Assembly: GCA_041490445.1 (NCBI GenBank) | Contig: JBGPTF010000016.1 | Coordinates: 1-64,000 of the forward strand | Origin: JBGPTF01 sp041490445 | GTDB lineage: Bacteria; Acidobacteriota; Terriglobia; Acidiferrales; UBA7541 | Length of the DNA: 64,000 nt | Direction of reading: 5' to 3' | Part shown: piece by piece, positions 16,306 through 25,500 of the stretch | Numbering within the stretch: position 1 is the first letter of the stretch | Layout: each line of letters begins with the position of its first letter | Translations under genes and position numbers: made by a program | Notes under the pieces: generated by a model | What the model was told of the DNA's origin: nothing | The model's input: the letters and a program-made list of their open reading frames with translations, nothing else | Databases searched by the model: none

Positions 16306-19300
16306 TCAAAAATTAAACTTCAAGGCCAACTGGATGATTCGCGGAGCGACACGCGTTGCTTGAACAATTCCAAAAGTAGGCGTGTTAAAAGCTGTACCTG
16401 GATCGGCGAACTGCGTGTGATTGAATAAATTGAAGAACTCCGCACGAAACTCCAAATTCCGACCCTCGCTCCAGAGGGGGGTCCGCTTTAGGAGCGCGAA
16501 ATCGAAGTTCACCTGGTCGGGGCCTCCGACGATGCCCGGGCCGGCGTTGCCGAAAGTGGTGGCTATTCCGTCACTTCCGATTACAGGAGGAGGGGTGAAA
16601 CACGATTGGTTGAAATAATTGATCGAGTTGCTCAACTTGCTCTGGATCGATCCTGGATTAACCAATTGTCCGGCGGTACATCCGGAGGCGATCTGCGCCG
16701 GGTCGGTATTTAATGCGCCGGTGCCGATCCCAAATACGTTATTTGGGTCCGAGAATGTGAGGTTGAGACGCCGCCCGGATTGAATCGTCGTGACGCCTGT
16801 AATTCCCCAGCCGGCCAACAACCGGCCGCTGGGAGAAAGATGGTTCTTCGGCCCCGGCAAATTGTAAAGATAGCTAAGGACAAAACGCTGAGGCCGGATG
16901 AAGCCATCCGGCCCATAGCGTGCATGGGGATTGTTCTGGTCGCCGATGAGGTTCGCGCCTTGCCCGGTACCGATGCTGGAGTTGGTCGCATCCGTCAACG
17001 ACTTTGACCACGTGTAGGCGGCAAGGAATGCCAAGCCGTTGCTGAAGCGTTTGTTCAAGCTAACTTCAAGCGCGTTGTACCAGGAGGCGCCAGAGGTCTC
17101 AATCTGAAATGCCCCCGCGGATGAAAATCCCTGGAATGGCACGCGGAGAGGGACATTGGCTTTCGTATTGGTCGTCACTCCACGGATGGGATTAGCCGGA
17201 GAAGCAAGGGCCGCCTGGTTGAACGCCCGCTCGACCTCGAGTTTGGTCCCTCGTATACCGTTGTAGCCAACTTCCAGCACCAGATTCTTCGCCAATTCGG
17301 ACTGCAGACTCAGGCTGTACTCCTGAGCAATGCTTGGTTGGAACGTCGGCGAGAAACCTTGGGGAGTTTGCGCTGTCGCGGGCGAATAGGCCAGGGGTGC
17401 AAAAGTGGGGAACGTCGTGGGAAACGGGGCGAAAGGGTTGGATATAGGTGTAGCGGGACCCACGACAACCCGGAATTGCGAGTACGGAGGAACGGCGATC
17501 AGTTGCAGGAATAACTGCCCCGTGGATCGTTGAAAGAACATTCCATAGCCGCCGCGGAGGACAAGCCGTTCCGTGTGGGGCAAGCGGTATGCAAACCCCA
17601 CTCTAGGCGCAAAGTCGTTTTGTCCATCTCCGTTGATGGCAGCGGAGTTTGCGGCTCTTGTAACTCCCGCTGGAAGCGTTCCCGTAAAATTCGACGCAAC
17701 GACGACACCTTGCAGAGTGCCTCCTGCAGGAGGGTTCGGATTCAGAAGATTGGGATTGATGTTGGACGAGCGGCCGAACGCGTCGCCAATGACTCCCTGC
17801 CGTTCATAGCGCAAGCCTAGGTTCACTGTGAGACGGGAAAACACCTGAATGTTATCTTGCGCGTAAACATCGTTATTAACGGCCCTCCAGGAGCGATCCA
17901 CCAGCCCCGGCAGATCCGCCAGAAGGAATGGATGCCCCGTCAGGAAATCCGGTATGTTGAAAAAATCAATCAGCCCGGCGAATGCGAAGTTTCTGAAGTT
18001 CATTTGTTGCCGGGAGATTCCACCGCCAAAACGGAAGGAATGGCGGCCGTGAACGAAGGAGAGAGAATCCGAGAGAGTGTAGTTGTTTTGAAAAAGCTGA
18101 AATCCGTCGTTTCCATTCCCGCCAACATTGAAGCTTCCAATAGCGCCGATCTCCGGTCTGATATTGTCACTTGGCGGTGCGCTGATGCCGAGAGCCGCAA
18201 GCGTGAGCGGGGCCGCGCCAGTTTGCCCTGGCACGGTAACAACTGCCTGCGATTGACTGGTGGACACCACTGACCGGCTATATCCCACCACCACCTGGTT
18301 CACCAGATTGGAACTGAATATATACGAGTTGGATAGAGTGAAGTCGCGAAAGTGGTCCGCCTGATCGAACGGGAAACCCGGCACGTTGCCTCCGCCAGTA
18401 CCCGCACTGTTGCGAAAGTTCAGCGACTCAACGTCATTTGACCGGAAGGCCCGGGCCGACCATTTGCTTTTTCCCGATTGAACGTAATCCGCGTTGGCCA
18501 CGTACTGATTCTCGGAGAACGGACAGGCCTGACTCACGCTGGAACTTCCATTCGCATTCTGCGGTGCGGGAATCAAAAACCCGCCACTGGTCAGCTTGGC
18601 GTTTAGCAAAGCCAGCGCCTGCGGGCTGATGTTCGATCCATCCGCAAGCACCGCCGGACCGAACACGCCAGCCTGGCCGCCAAAAGCCGCTCCCAGCGCA
18701 GCTGCCGTGCGACCCGCGGGATTCGCATCAATCGCTTGGAGTTGGACGGGAGTGTTGAACGAGCCAAGGCAATTTACGGATAAACCATTTCTCTGTCGCG
18801 TGCCTTGATAGGATCCAAAGAAGAACAGCTTGTCCCTTTTCACAGGCCCGCCTACTGCACCACCGAACTGGTTCTGCTTTAGCACGCCTCGCGGCTTTCC
18901 TGCTCGGTTCAAAAAGAAATCATTCGCATTGAACGCGTCATTCCGCAGGAATTCAAATAGAGTGCCATGAAATTGGTTCCCGCCGCCTTTTGTGATTACA
19001 TTCACATTGGCTCCGGCATTCCGCCCGAAACTCGCATCGTATTGCCCGGTCTGGACCTTGAATTCCTGGATCGCGTCCGGATTGGGAACGGGGACGGCCA
19101 AGCCCGACATTAGATCATTCACCTGTGCGCCATTCATCTGAAAATTGTTGTCGTTCACAACTGCACCATGGGAGGAAAAAAAGGCATTCCCCGCTCCGAT
19201 CGCTCCCGCATTATTCACGTCGCTGGAAACGCCCGGCGATAAGCCAAGGATCTGAGTGTAGTTTCGCGTAACGAGAGGCAGTCCTTCCACCAACTTTTCA

Positions 19301-19776
19301 TCGGTTACGTGTCCCCGTGCCGCACTCTCCGTTTGCAGCAGTTCTTCGGTTGCGCTTACGGTCACTGTCTCTGTCACGACACCGAGTTCCAGTTTGACGT
19401 TGACCGTTTGAGTCTCTGTGACGGTTACGGCGATTGCAGTAAGGACAGTTGTCTTGAAACCGTGTTTGGAAACTTCAATTCGGTAACTGCCCGGCAGCAA
19501 GAGCGGCGCTAGGTAGCTTCCATTTTTCTGCGAGATGAAGTTGGAGCTATCGCCCTTGGCCTCGTTGACTACCTTGACGGTCGCGTCCGGCACTACGGCG
19601 CCATGAGGGTCCATGACCGTACCTGTTAACGCGCCCGTACTCGCAGTTTGCGCAAGGCTTGGAGGAACCACAAGCAGAGCCGCCATGCCCATCAAAAAAG
19701 CCAAGCCAAAAATAGAAGCGAATCTCCGGGATCTTGTGAGCGGCCCGCAATTTGGGTGGATCGCGTACTCTTGCAT
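16306..19776 (-). CDS. Oar-like TonB-dependent outer-membrane receptor
   Basis: An 1156-residue outer-membrane protein. The signal peptide ends near SLAQTAS (about 44). A carboxypeptidase-regulatory-like beta domain (GALTGTVMDPHGAVVPDATV, about 48-130) is followed by a plug (LPLVTRNYTQILGLSPGVSS; VITKGGGNQFHGTLFEFLRN) and a long barrel ending in a C-terminal phenylalanine (LALKFNF). This architecture is strongly expanded in Acidobacteriota and is used for import of large or rare nutrients. AGGAGG lies seven bases from the ATG at 19776. It heads the minus-strand cluster with racemase, dipeptidase and hydrolase and has a near-consensus promoter with a palindrome just downstream, facing the RpiR gene. 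Confidence 0.93.
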   Translation of the reverse strand: MQEYAIHPNCGPLTRSRRFASIFGLAFLMGMAALLVVPPSLAQTASTGALTGTVMDPHGAVVPDATVKVVNEAKGDSSNFISQKNGSYLAPLLLPGSYRIEVSKHGFKTTVLTAIAVTVTETQTVNVKLELGVVTETVTVSATEELLQTESAARGHVTDEKLVEGLPLVTRNYTQILGLSPGVSSDVNNAGAIGAGNAFFSSHGAVVNDNNFQMNGAQVNDLMSGLAVPVPNPDAIQEFKVQTGQYDASFGRNAGANVNVITKGGGNQFHGTLFEFLRNDAFNANDFFLNRAGKPRGVLKQNQFGGAVGGPVKRDKLFFFGSYQGTRQRNGLSVNCLGSFNTPVQLQAIDANPAGRTAAALGAAFGGQAGVFGPAVLADGSNISPQALALLNAKLTSGGFLIPAPQNANGSSSVSQACPFSENQYVANADYVQSGKSKWSARAFRSNDVESLNFRNSAGTGGGNVPGFPFDQADHFRDFTLSNSYIFSSNLVNQVVVGYSRSVVSTSQSQAVVTVPGQTGAAPLTLAALGISAPPSDNIRPEIGAIGSFNVGGNGNDGFQLFQNNYTLSDSLSFVHGRHSFRFGGGISRQQMNFRNFAFAGLIDFFNIPDFLTGHPFLLADLPGLVDRSWRAVNNDVYAQDNIQVFSRLTVNLGLRYERQGVIGDAFGRSSNINPNLLNPNPPAGGTLQGVVVASNFTGTLPAGVTRAANSAAINGDGQNDFAPRVGFAYRLPHTERLVLRGGYGMFFQRSTGQLFLQLIAVPPYSQFRVVVGPATPISNPFAPFPTTFPTFAPLAYSPATAQTPQGFSPTFQPSIAQEYSLSLQSELAKNLVLEVGYNGIRGTKLEVERAFNQAALASPANPIRGVTTNTKANVPLRVPFQGFSSAGAFQIETSGASWYNALEVSLNKRFSNGLAFLAAYTWSKSLTDATNSSIGTGQGANLIGDQNNPHARYGPDGFIRPQRFVLSYLYNLPGPKNHLSPSGRLLAGWGITGVTTIQSGRRLNLTFSDPNNVFGIGTGALNTDPAQIASGCTAGQLVNPGSIQSKLSNSINYFNQSCFTPPPVIGSDGIATTFGNAGPGIVGGPDQVNFDFALLKRTPLWSEGRNLEFRAEFFNLFNHTQFADPGTAFNTPTFGIVQATRVAPRIIQLALKFNF

Positions 19777-19800
19777 CTTGCCCTCCTGTCGAGGCGATTA

Positions 19801-19822
19801 GAATGCAATGTTTGTTGCATTC
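19801..19822. promoter_or_regulatory. Operator 1 of the RpiR divergon
   Basis: GAATGCAA-TGTTTG-TTGCATTC is a perfect inverted repeat with 8-base arms. Its core TGCAATGTTTGTTGCA matches operator 2 at 19951-19966 in 14 of 16 positions. It lies between the predicted transcription start (about 19837) and the start codon of the receptor gene. A bound repressor there would block elongation or promoter clearance. Confidence 0.8.
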
Positions 19823-19843
19823 TGGTCTTGAATGGATGGACGG

Positions 19844-19872
19844 AATCTAGACAGAAAACGTTAATTTGTCAA
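19844..19872 (-). promoter_or_regulatory. Sigma-70-type promoter of the receptor cluster
   Basis: Read on the minus strand, TTGACA (19872-19867), 17 bases, then TAGATT (19849-19844). The -35 is perfect and the -10 matches four of six. Transcription would begin near 19837, giving a leader of about 60 bases that contains operator 1. Confidence 0.75.
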
Positions 19873-19950
19873 GCCAGATCTCATTCGTGGCCCCCGTCGG
19901 CTCTTGCACTCGTAGCACTGTACGACTCCTAATCTTCTGCTCCTTCCTTA

Positions 19951-19966
19951 TGCAACGTATGTTGCA
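19951..19966. promoter_or_regulatory. Operator 2 of the RpiR divergon
   Basis: TGCAAC-GTAT-GTTGCA is a perfect inverted repeat with 6-base arms. It is the same site as operator 1 with two changed bases. It sits immediately upstream of a TTGACA at 19972-19977 (17 bases before a weak TATTCC), the possible promoter of the regulator gene itself. Confidence 0.75.
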
Positions 19967-20010
19967 CCCTATTGACATAAGAGTTGAAGTCGGGTATTCC
20001 TTTGCCGCCG

Positions 20011-20886
20011 ATGCCTGACAAAAAAACTCGTCCTGGCGAGGCCCGTCCGGTCGCGATGGGAAAGCGCCTCGAAGGACTCAGCCCGAAGCGGCAGGAGCTC
20101 ATCCGGCCTGTGATCGAGAATCCTCGCGGGCATGTCTTGTTGAGCGTTCGAAATCTAGCGCAAAAGCTCCATGTGGATCCGGCAACGGTCGTTCGCACTG
20201 TCCTCAGCATGGGATTTGAAAGCTACCGCGAATTCCAGCGCTACCTTCACGAGCTTTCGATCTCGCAGGCGACATCGCTGGACACGATGCGCGCGAGCAA
20301 AGCGCGCGGGCGCAGTCTCTCCGGGCATGTGAGAGAAACCGTGGAACACGACCTCCGAAACATTCAAATGCTTCGGAACAGCCTCGAGTTCGACCGCGTT
20401 GCTGCCCTGGCAAAGCGCATTCACAGAGCGAAGCGCGTCATTGTGATCGGTGGAGACCTGGCCGCAAACCTGGTTGGATTTCTCCGATACCACCTTCTTT
20501 TCCTTGGCTTGCCGGTCATAGCTGCAACTTCAGGGGGCGAAACCACTCACCTGGTTCGGTCGACGGGGGAAAAGGACCTGATTATTGCCATCAGCTTCCG
20601 GCGCTGCCTGCGCCAAACGGTCGAGGGATTGCAGCTTGCAAAGGCGAACGGGGCTTATTGTGTGGGAATCACGGACACCTTTATTTCACCCATTGCGCGA
20701 TTTTCCGACGAATGTTTTCTCACTTCCATTGAGACCGCCTCTTATGGCGCCTCCTATGTGGCTCCGCTATGTTTGCTCGATGGAATCATTGGGGCGTGCG
20801 GCTACTACCCGAGCGCACGCGCACACGCTCTCCTGAAGAAACAGGCAGAGGAACAGCGCTATGGCTCTCGTTGGTATAAAGACTAA
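20011..20886 (+). CDS. RpiR/MurR-family regulator with SIS domain
   Basis: A 291-residue transcription factor. The N-terminal RpiR helix-turn-helix includes LSVRNLAQKLHVDPATVVRT and MGFESYREFQRYLHEL (about 40-95). The C-terminal SIS phosphosugar-binding domain (about 125-265) contains RVIVIGGDLAANLVGFLRYH and DLIIAISFRRCLRQTVEG. Family members such as MurR respond to sugar phosphates, including MurNAc-6-phosphate. It is divergent to the receptor cluster, with twin palindromes between them, and is the likely regulator of both. A TTG at 19984 is in frame; I prefer the ATG at 20011, with no strong ribosome-binding sequence for either. Confidence 0.88.
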   Translation: MPDKKTRPGEARPVAMGKRLEGLSPKRQELIRPVIENPRGHVLLSVRNLAQKLHVDPATVVRTVLSMGFESYREFQRYLHELSISQATSLDTMRASKARGRSLSGHVRETVEHDLRNIQMLRNSLEFDRVAALAKRIHRAKRVIVIGGDLAANLVGFLRYHLLFLGLPVIAATSGGETTHLVRSTGEKDLIIAISFRRCLRQTVEGLQLAKANGAYCVGITDTFISPIARFSDECFLTSIETASYGASYVAPLCLLDGIIGACGYYPSARAHALLKKQAEEQRYGSRWYKD

Positions 20887-21366
20887 GTGATACTCATTAG
20901 ACTACACTTCAAAACCCGTTGCGGGTTGACCAGCCTGCAACGTTTAAAAGTTTCAGTAGGCTCGGAGGCGCCACTTGTTCGAGCGAGATCGCACCGAACA
21001 GATTGTTGAGATCCTTTTCAATCAGTCAGGCTCACTCCTAATTGTTTCAAAAGGACGGCGCAATTCCGAGATGAAATCTCTGGTTCGGTGTATCAAATCT
21101 GTCTTCCTGATGGCGCTGGTTTTTCTCTCCCTATTCCTGGCACGCCTCGGAGCTCCGCATGGCGCAAGTGGTCAATCTGCCTGTCCCTACCAATAACTCC
21201 TTCTGAGTTGAAAAAAACACGTAACAAGCAGTACTAGAGAATCGCCATGGCTAGCACGTAAGCTCTGTTTGCCTAGTACGATCGAGTTGTTCCGACCGCC
21301 CTTGGCCTGCAGACAAAGGTCGCCGACTAGGCCGACCATTATTAATGATATGGAATGTCGTACAGG
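20887..21366. other. Gene-poor stretch after the RpiR gene
   Basis: Apart from a short signal-peptide-like frame at 21071-21196, nothing recognisable is present. No clear terminator hairpin follows the RpiR stop. The stretch leads into the degenerate transposase at 21367. Confidence 0.4.
21071..21196 (+). pseudogene. Orphan signal peptide, probably a truncated exported-protein gene
   Basis: The ATG at 21071 opens MKSLVRCIKSVFLMALVFLS, then LFLARLGAPHGASGQSACP and a stop after 41 residues. It is a textbook Sec leader (basic start, long hydrophobic core, small residues, then ASGQ), like the leaders of large acidobacterial Oar-type receptors. The mature protein is missing. Adjacent transposase debris suggests truncation by an insertion or deletion. 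It could also be a genuine small exported peptide. Confidence 0.4.
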
Positions 21367-22385
21367 TCAGGCCGCACGCCGCTCGTAACGGTGATGGAGT
21401 CCTCCAACTTGCAGTAACTCCACTACCCTGCCCATATCCGGCGGCTGGACACTTCGCGGAACCGGCGCGTCCTTGTCGAGAGCCAAATGCGTGCGGGTGT
21501 GGTTATAGTAATCAAAGTAGGATCTCAGGACACGGCACAAACTAAATTCATCGAAGACGATTACATGATCCAAACACTCGCGTCGAATCGATCCGATTAG
21601 TTGTTCGACATACGCATTCTGTCAGGGCGATTGCGGAGCGGTGAGGACTTCGCGGATGCTCAGTCATTCTGCCGCTTCTTGGAACTTCTCTCCGTAGTTG
21701 CCATCACGATCGCGCAACAAATAGCGTGGAGCGGTGTCCCAAGGAAAGGCTTCCAAAAGCTGCCGGGCCGTCCATTCGGCAGATGGGTTTGCCATTACGG
21801 CAAAATGGATTGGACGTCGGCGGTCGTGGGCCAGGATCACGAAAACGAACAAAACTCGAAACGCAATCGTTGGGACAACGAAGAAGTCCGCAGAGACCAA
21901 ATCTTTCATGTGGTTTTGCAGGAAAGTGCGCCAAGTCTGAGACGGAGGCTTCCGATGGCGGACAATATATTTGGCCACGGTTGCCTGCGAAAGCTGGATT
22001 CCGAGTTTCAGTAGCTCCCCATGAATGCGCGGTGCTCCCCACCGAGGGTTGGCGAGACTCATTCTTCGGATGAGGTCTCGGACTTCCGGAGACACCGATG
22101 GACGTCCTTCGCGATGGCGACTCTTCCATCTCCAGAAGAGCCGGAATCCCACGCGATGCCAAGCAATGACGGTTTCAGGCTTGACGATAAGGAGCGCAGA
22201 TTGCCAACCGGTCCACAGCTGTGAAAGCCAAACCCCCAAGAGTCGGTCAAAAGGTGCAGACGAAGGCGATGGCCTCGATTGGAACGCTGCAGGACCAAAA
22301 GTTGGTGCCGTAGCGCGAGTATTTCGGCTTGCAGAACGGCGCGAGTTCGGAAACAATCTCGGAGAGAAATGAGCAGAGTAAACAT
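21367..22385 (-). pseudogene. Degenerate rve (DDE) transposase
   Basis: Nearly full length but broken. The N-terminal part (LQAEILALRHQLLVLQRSN) changes frame near 22260. The middle is readable through LVSADFFVVPT and APRYLLRDRDGNYGEKFQ, carrying the two catalytic aspartates. The frame then slips near 21662 and a TGA replaces the tryptophan codon of SPWQNAYVEQLIGS. The C-terminus LDHVIVFDEFSLCRVLRSYF to GGLHHRYERRAA survives. At least three lesions make it inactive. It lies immediately upstream of the glucan synthase gene, in the opposite direction. Confidence 0.9.
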
Positions 22386-22537
22386 GGCTCGGGCAACCTA
22401 CATTTCTCAGCTTCATAAGTTCAACAATTTCATGCAGAACGGACTTTTTGGTAGGGACAGGCTCTGTATCCTCTTTTTTTGGAGAAAGGTCATGGGGCTC
22501 GCAGACATCTTCCGCACTGCAATCCCTGATTTCCATT

Positions 22538-25500
22538 GTGAATAAGAATCAACCTTCGACCATTCTTCTTCCTAATCTGGAAGAGCCGATACGCGCTGAA
22601 CTCTTCAGCCTCGAACGACTCGAGCAACACGCCGAGAGCCTCGCGGCGGCACAGGCCATCACGAACGAAGCGAGCCGGGGCCGTCCGCTCATCCCGCGGG
22701 TCGTGGACAACGGCCGGGTATTGTTGGATACATATCGCTCAATCGCCCGGGCGATTCAGGAAGAGCATGAGATTGTGCCCGCGGCTGAGTGGTTGGTCGA
22801 TAACTTCCATATCGTCGATGAGCAACTCCGCGAGATCCAGGACGATTTGCCGGCAGGCTACTACCGCAAGCTACCCAAGCTTGCCTCGGGTCACTTGCAA
22901 GGCTATCCGCGCGTGTTCGGGGTGGCGTGGGCATTTGTGGCGCACACGGATAGCCGATTCGACCCAGAAGCGCTGCGTCGTTTCGTGTCGGCCTATCAGC
23001 GGGTGCAACCGCTTACGATTGGTGAGCTCTGGGCAGTGGCCATCACGCTGCGCGTAGTGCTGGTGGAAAATCTGCGCAGGATAGCGGAGCGGATTGTTCG
23101 CAGCAGGGCGGCCCGCCACGAAGCCGACAGGTTGGCCGATAGCTTGCTCGGTCCGGGAGGCCAATCTGCGATCTTTCCGGCCCTCCAACGGCTTGAGAAA
23201 GCCCCTTTGGAGACGGCATTCGCCGTGCAGCTTGTCCAGCGCTTGCGGGATCTGGACCCAAAGGTCGGCCCCGTTCTGCTTTGGCTCGATCAGCGCTTGG
23301 CCCTTGCAGGAACGACCGCCGATGAAATTGTCCGCGCCGAACACCAGCAACAAGGGGCCATGAGCGTGTCCGTGCGCAACATCATTACCAGCATGCGCTT
23401 GGTTTCTGCATTTGACTGGCAGGAATTTTTTGAGAGCGTCAGCCTTGTAGATGAAATTCTACGCAACGACACCCACTTTGCTGACATGGATTTTTCCACG
23501 CGAGATGATTACCGTCACGCCATCGAAAATCTTTCGCGCGGATCGAATCACTCGGAAATTGAGGTCGCAAGACATGTCGTGCGCCGCGTCAAGCAGGGGA
23601 TCTGCGATCCGAGCGAAGATCCGCGCAATGCCGACAAGTTGCGCGGAGAGCGTCAAACGGAGCCCGGCTATCATCTCATCTCGCGAGGGCGCCCGGCCTT
23701 TGAGCGTGAGCTTGGTTTTCACGTTTCCTGGAAGCGTTGGCTGCTCCGTTTATATGTCCGAACCGCTGTACCGGGCTATCTGGGCACCATTGCTATCGTG
23801 ACCGCATTGATCCTGGCGCTACCCCTGTTGCGTGTCCGCGAAGGGGGCATGACCGCAGGGGGCCTTTTCCTCCTCGGCTTGCTCGCCGCAGTGCCTGCCT
23901 CGGACCTAGCGATTGCACTGATCAACCGCGCGGTGATGAGTTTGCTCGGGCCGCGAAGACTGCCGCGAATGGAGCTGCGCCACGGCGTCCCGGAGGATTT
24001 GAGAACGATCATTGTTGTGCCCACGCTTCTTACCACCTCAAGGGAAGTCGAAGAACAGATCGAACGATTGGAAGTGCATTACCTGGCAAATCCAGATGGA
24101 GACCTTCGTTTTGCCCTGCTCTCCGATTGGTTGGACGCGCCGTGCGAAACCCTGCCGGGTGACGACGATCTGCTCGCCGTTGCAATTGATGGGGTCGCTC
24201 GGCTGAACAAACAATATGGTCCGGCCCCCGGCGGCGGCGAACGCTTTTTTCTCTTCCATCGGAAGCGTGTATGGAACGAGTGCGACGGCAAATGGATGGG
24301 CTGGGAGCGCAAGCGAGGAAAGCTGCACGAACTGAACCAGCTTCTGCGCGGTTCGACGAGCACCACATTTGTGCCTATCGGTGGGTGTCCCCCGGTAAAC
24401 CTTGCGGGGGTTCGCTACGTGATCACGCTCGATGCAGACACGCGCCTGCCACGGGGCGCCGCCGCTCGTTTGGTCGGCACGATGGCGCATCCTCTCAATC
24501 GGCCAAGGTTCAACGATCGAGAAGGGCGCGTTGTAGAGGGCTATGCGATTGTGCAACCGCGCATTACCCCTTCGCTGCCTATTAACCATCCGAGTTCACT
24601 CTCACAAAGAGTTTTTTCTGGACGAGGCGGCATCGATCCATATTCATCGGCCGTTTCGGATGTTTACCAGGACTTATTCCAAGAAGGCTCCTACACGGGC
24701 AAAGGTATTTACGACATTGATGCCTTTGAAGCGGCTCTAGCGGGCAAGGTGCCGGCGAATGCACTTTTGAGCCATGACCTCTTTGAAGGCATTTTCGCAC
24801 GGGTCGCCCTGGCCACAGACATTGAGCTGTTTGAAGAATTCCCCTCGCGTTATGAGGCCGTTGCGGCACGCCAACATCGTTGGGCCCGCGGAGACTGGCA
24901 ACTCTTGCCCTGGCTTTTCGGGCGCGGCCACTCGGGGCCGGAGAAACGGAATTCCGTCAGAATTCCAACAATCGGCCGCTGGAAGATTCTCGACAATCTG
25001 CGTCGCACCCTGTCGGCACCCGCCGCATTTCTTACATTAGTTGTGGGGTGGCTTCTGCCCACTGCTTCTCCCTCGATATGGATGCTATTTATTCTCGCGA
25101 CCGCTGCGATTCCTCCACTCCTACCATTTTTCATCGGACTCAGCCCGCGTCGAAGAGGTATTTCCCTGCGAAGCCATTCTCGCGGCGTGCTCAGCGACCT
25201 AGGGCTCGGCACATCACAGATCGGCTTGTCTTTTACATTTTTGACATACCAGACATGGCTGATGACTGACGCGATTCTGCGGACCCTCGGCCGCCTGTTT
25301 ATCACGCATAGGAACTTGCTTGAATGGGTGACGGCAGCACAGTCTAAGTTTTCGGCGGAATCCAAGCTACCCGGGATATATAAGCGCATGGCCGGTGGTG
25401 TTGTCTTGGTCGTTGTATCGATTGTGGCTCTGGTCTATGGACACCACCAGGTTTGGACTGCTGCGGCTCCGTTTCTCGTTCTCTGGGCTGCGGCTCCTGC

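Noticed and set aside
22492..22545. 17-residue leader peptide controlling the glucan synthase gene
   Set aside because: It has a ribosome-binding-like sequence, but no regulatory codon pattern or terminator follows; kept only as a note on the uncertain start.
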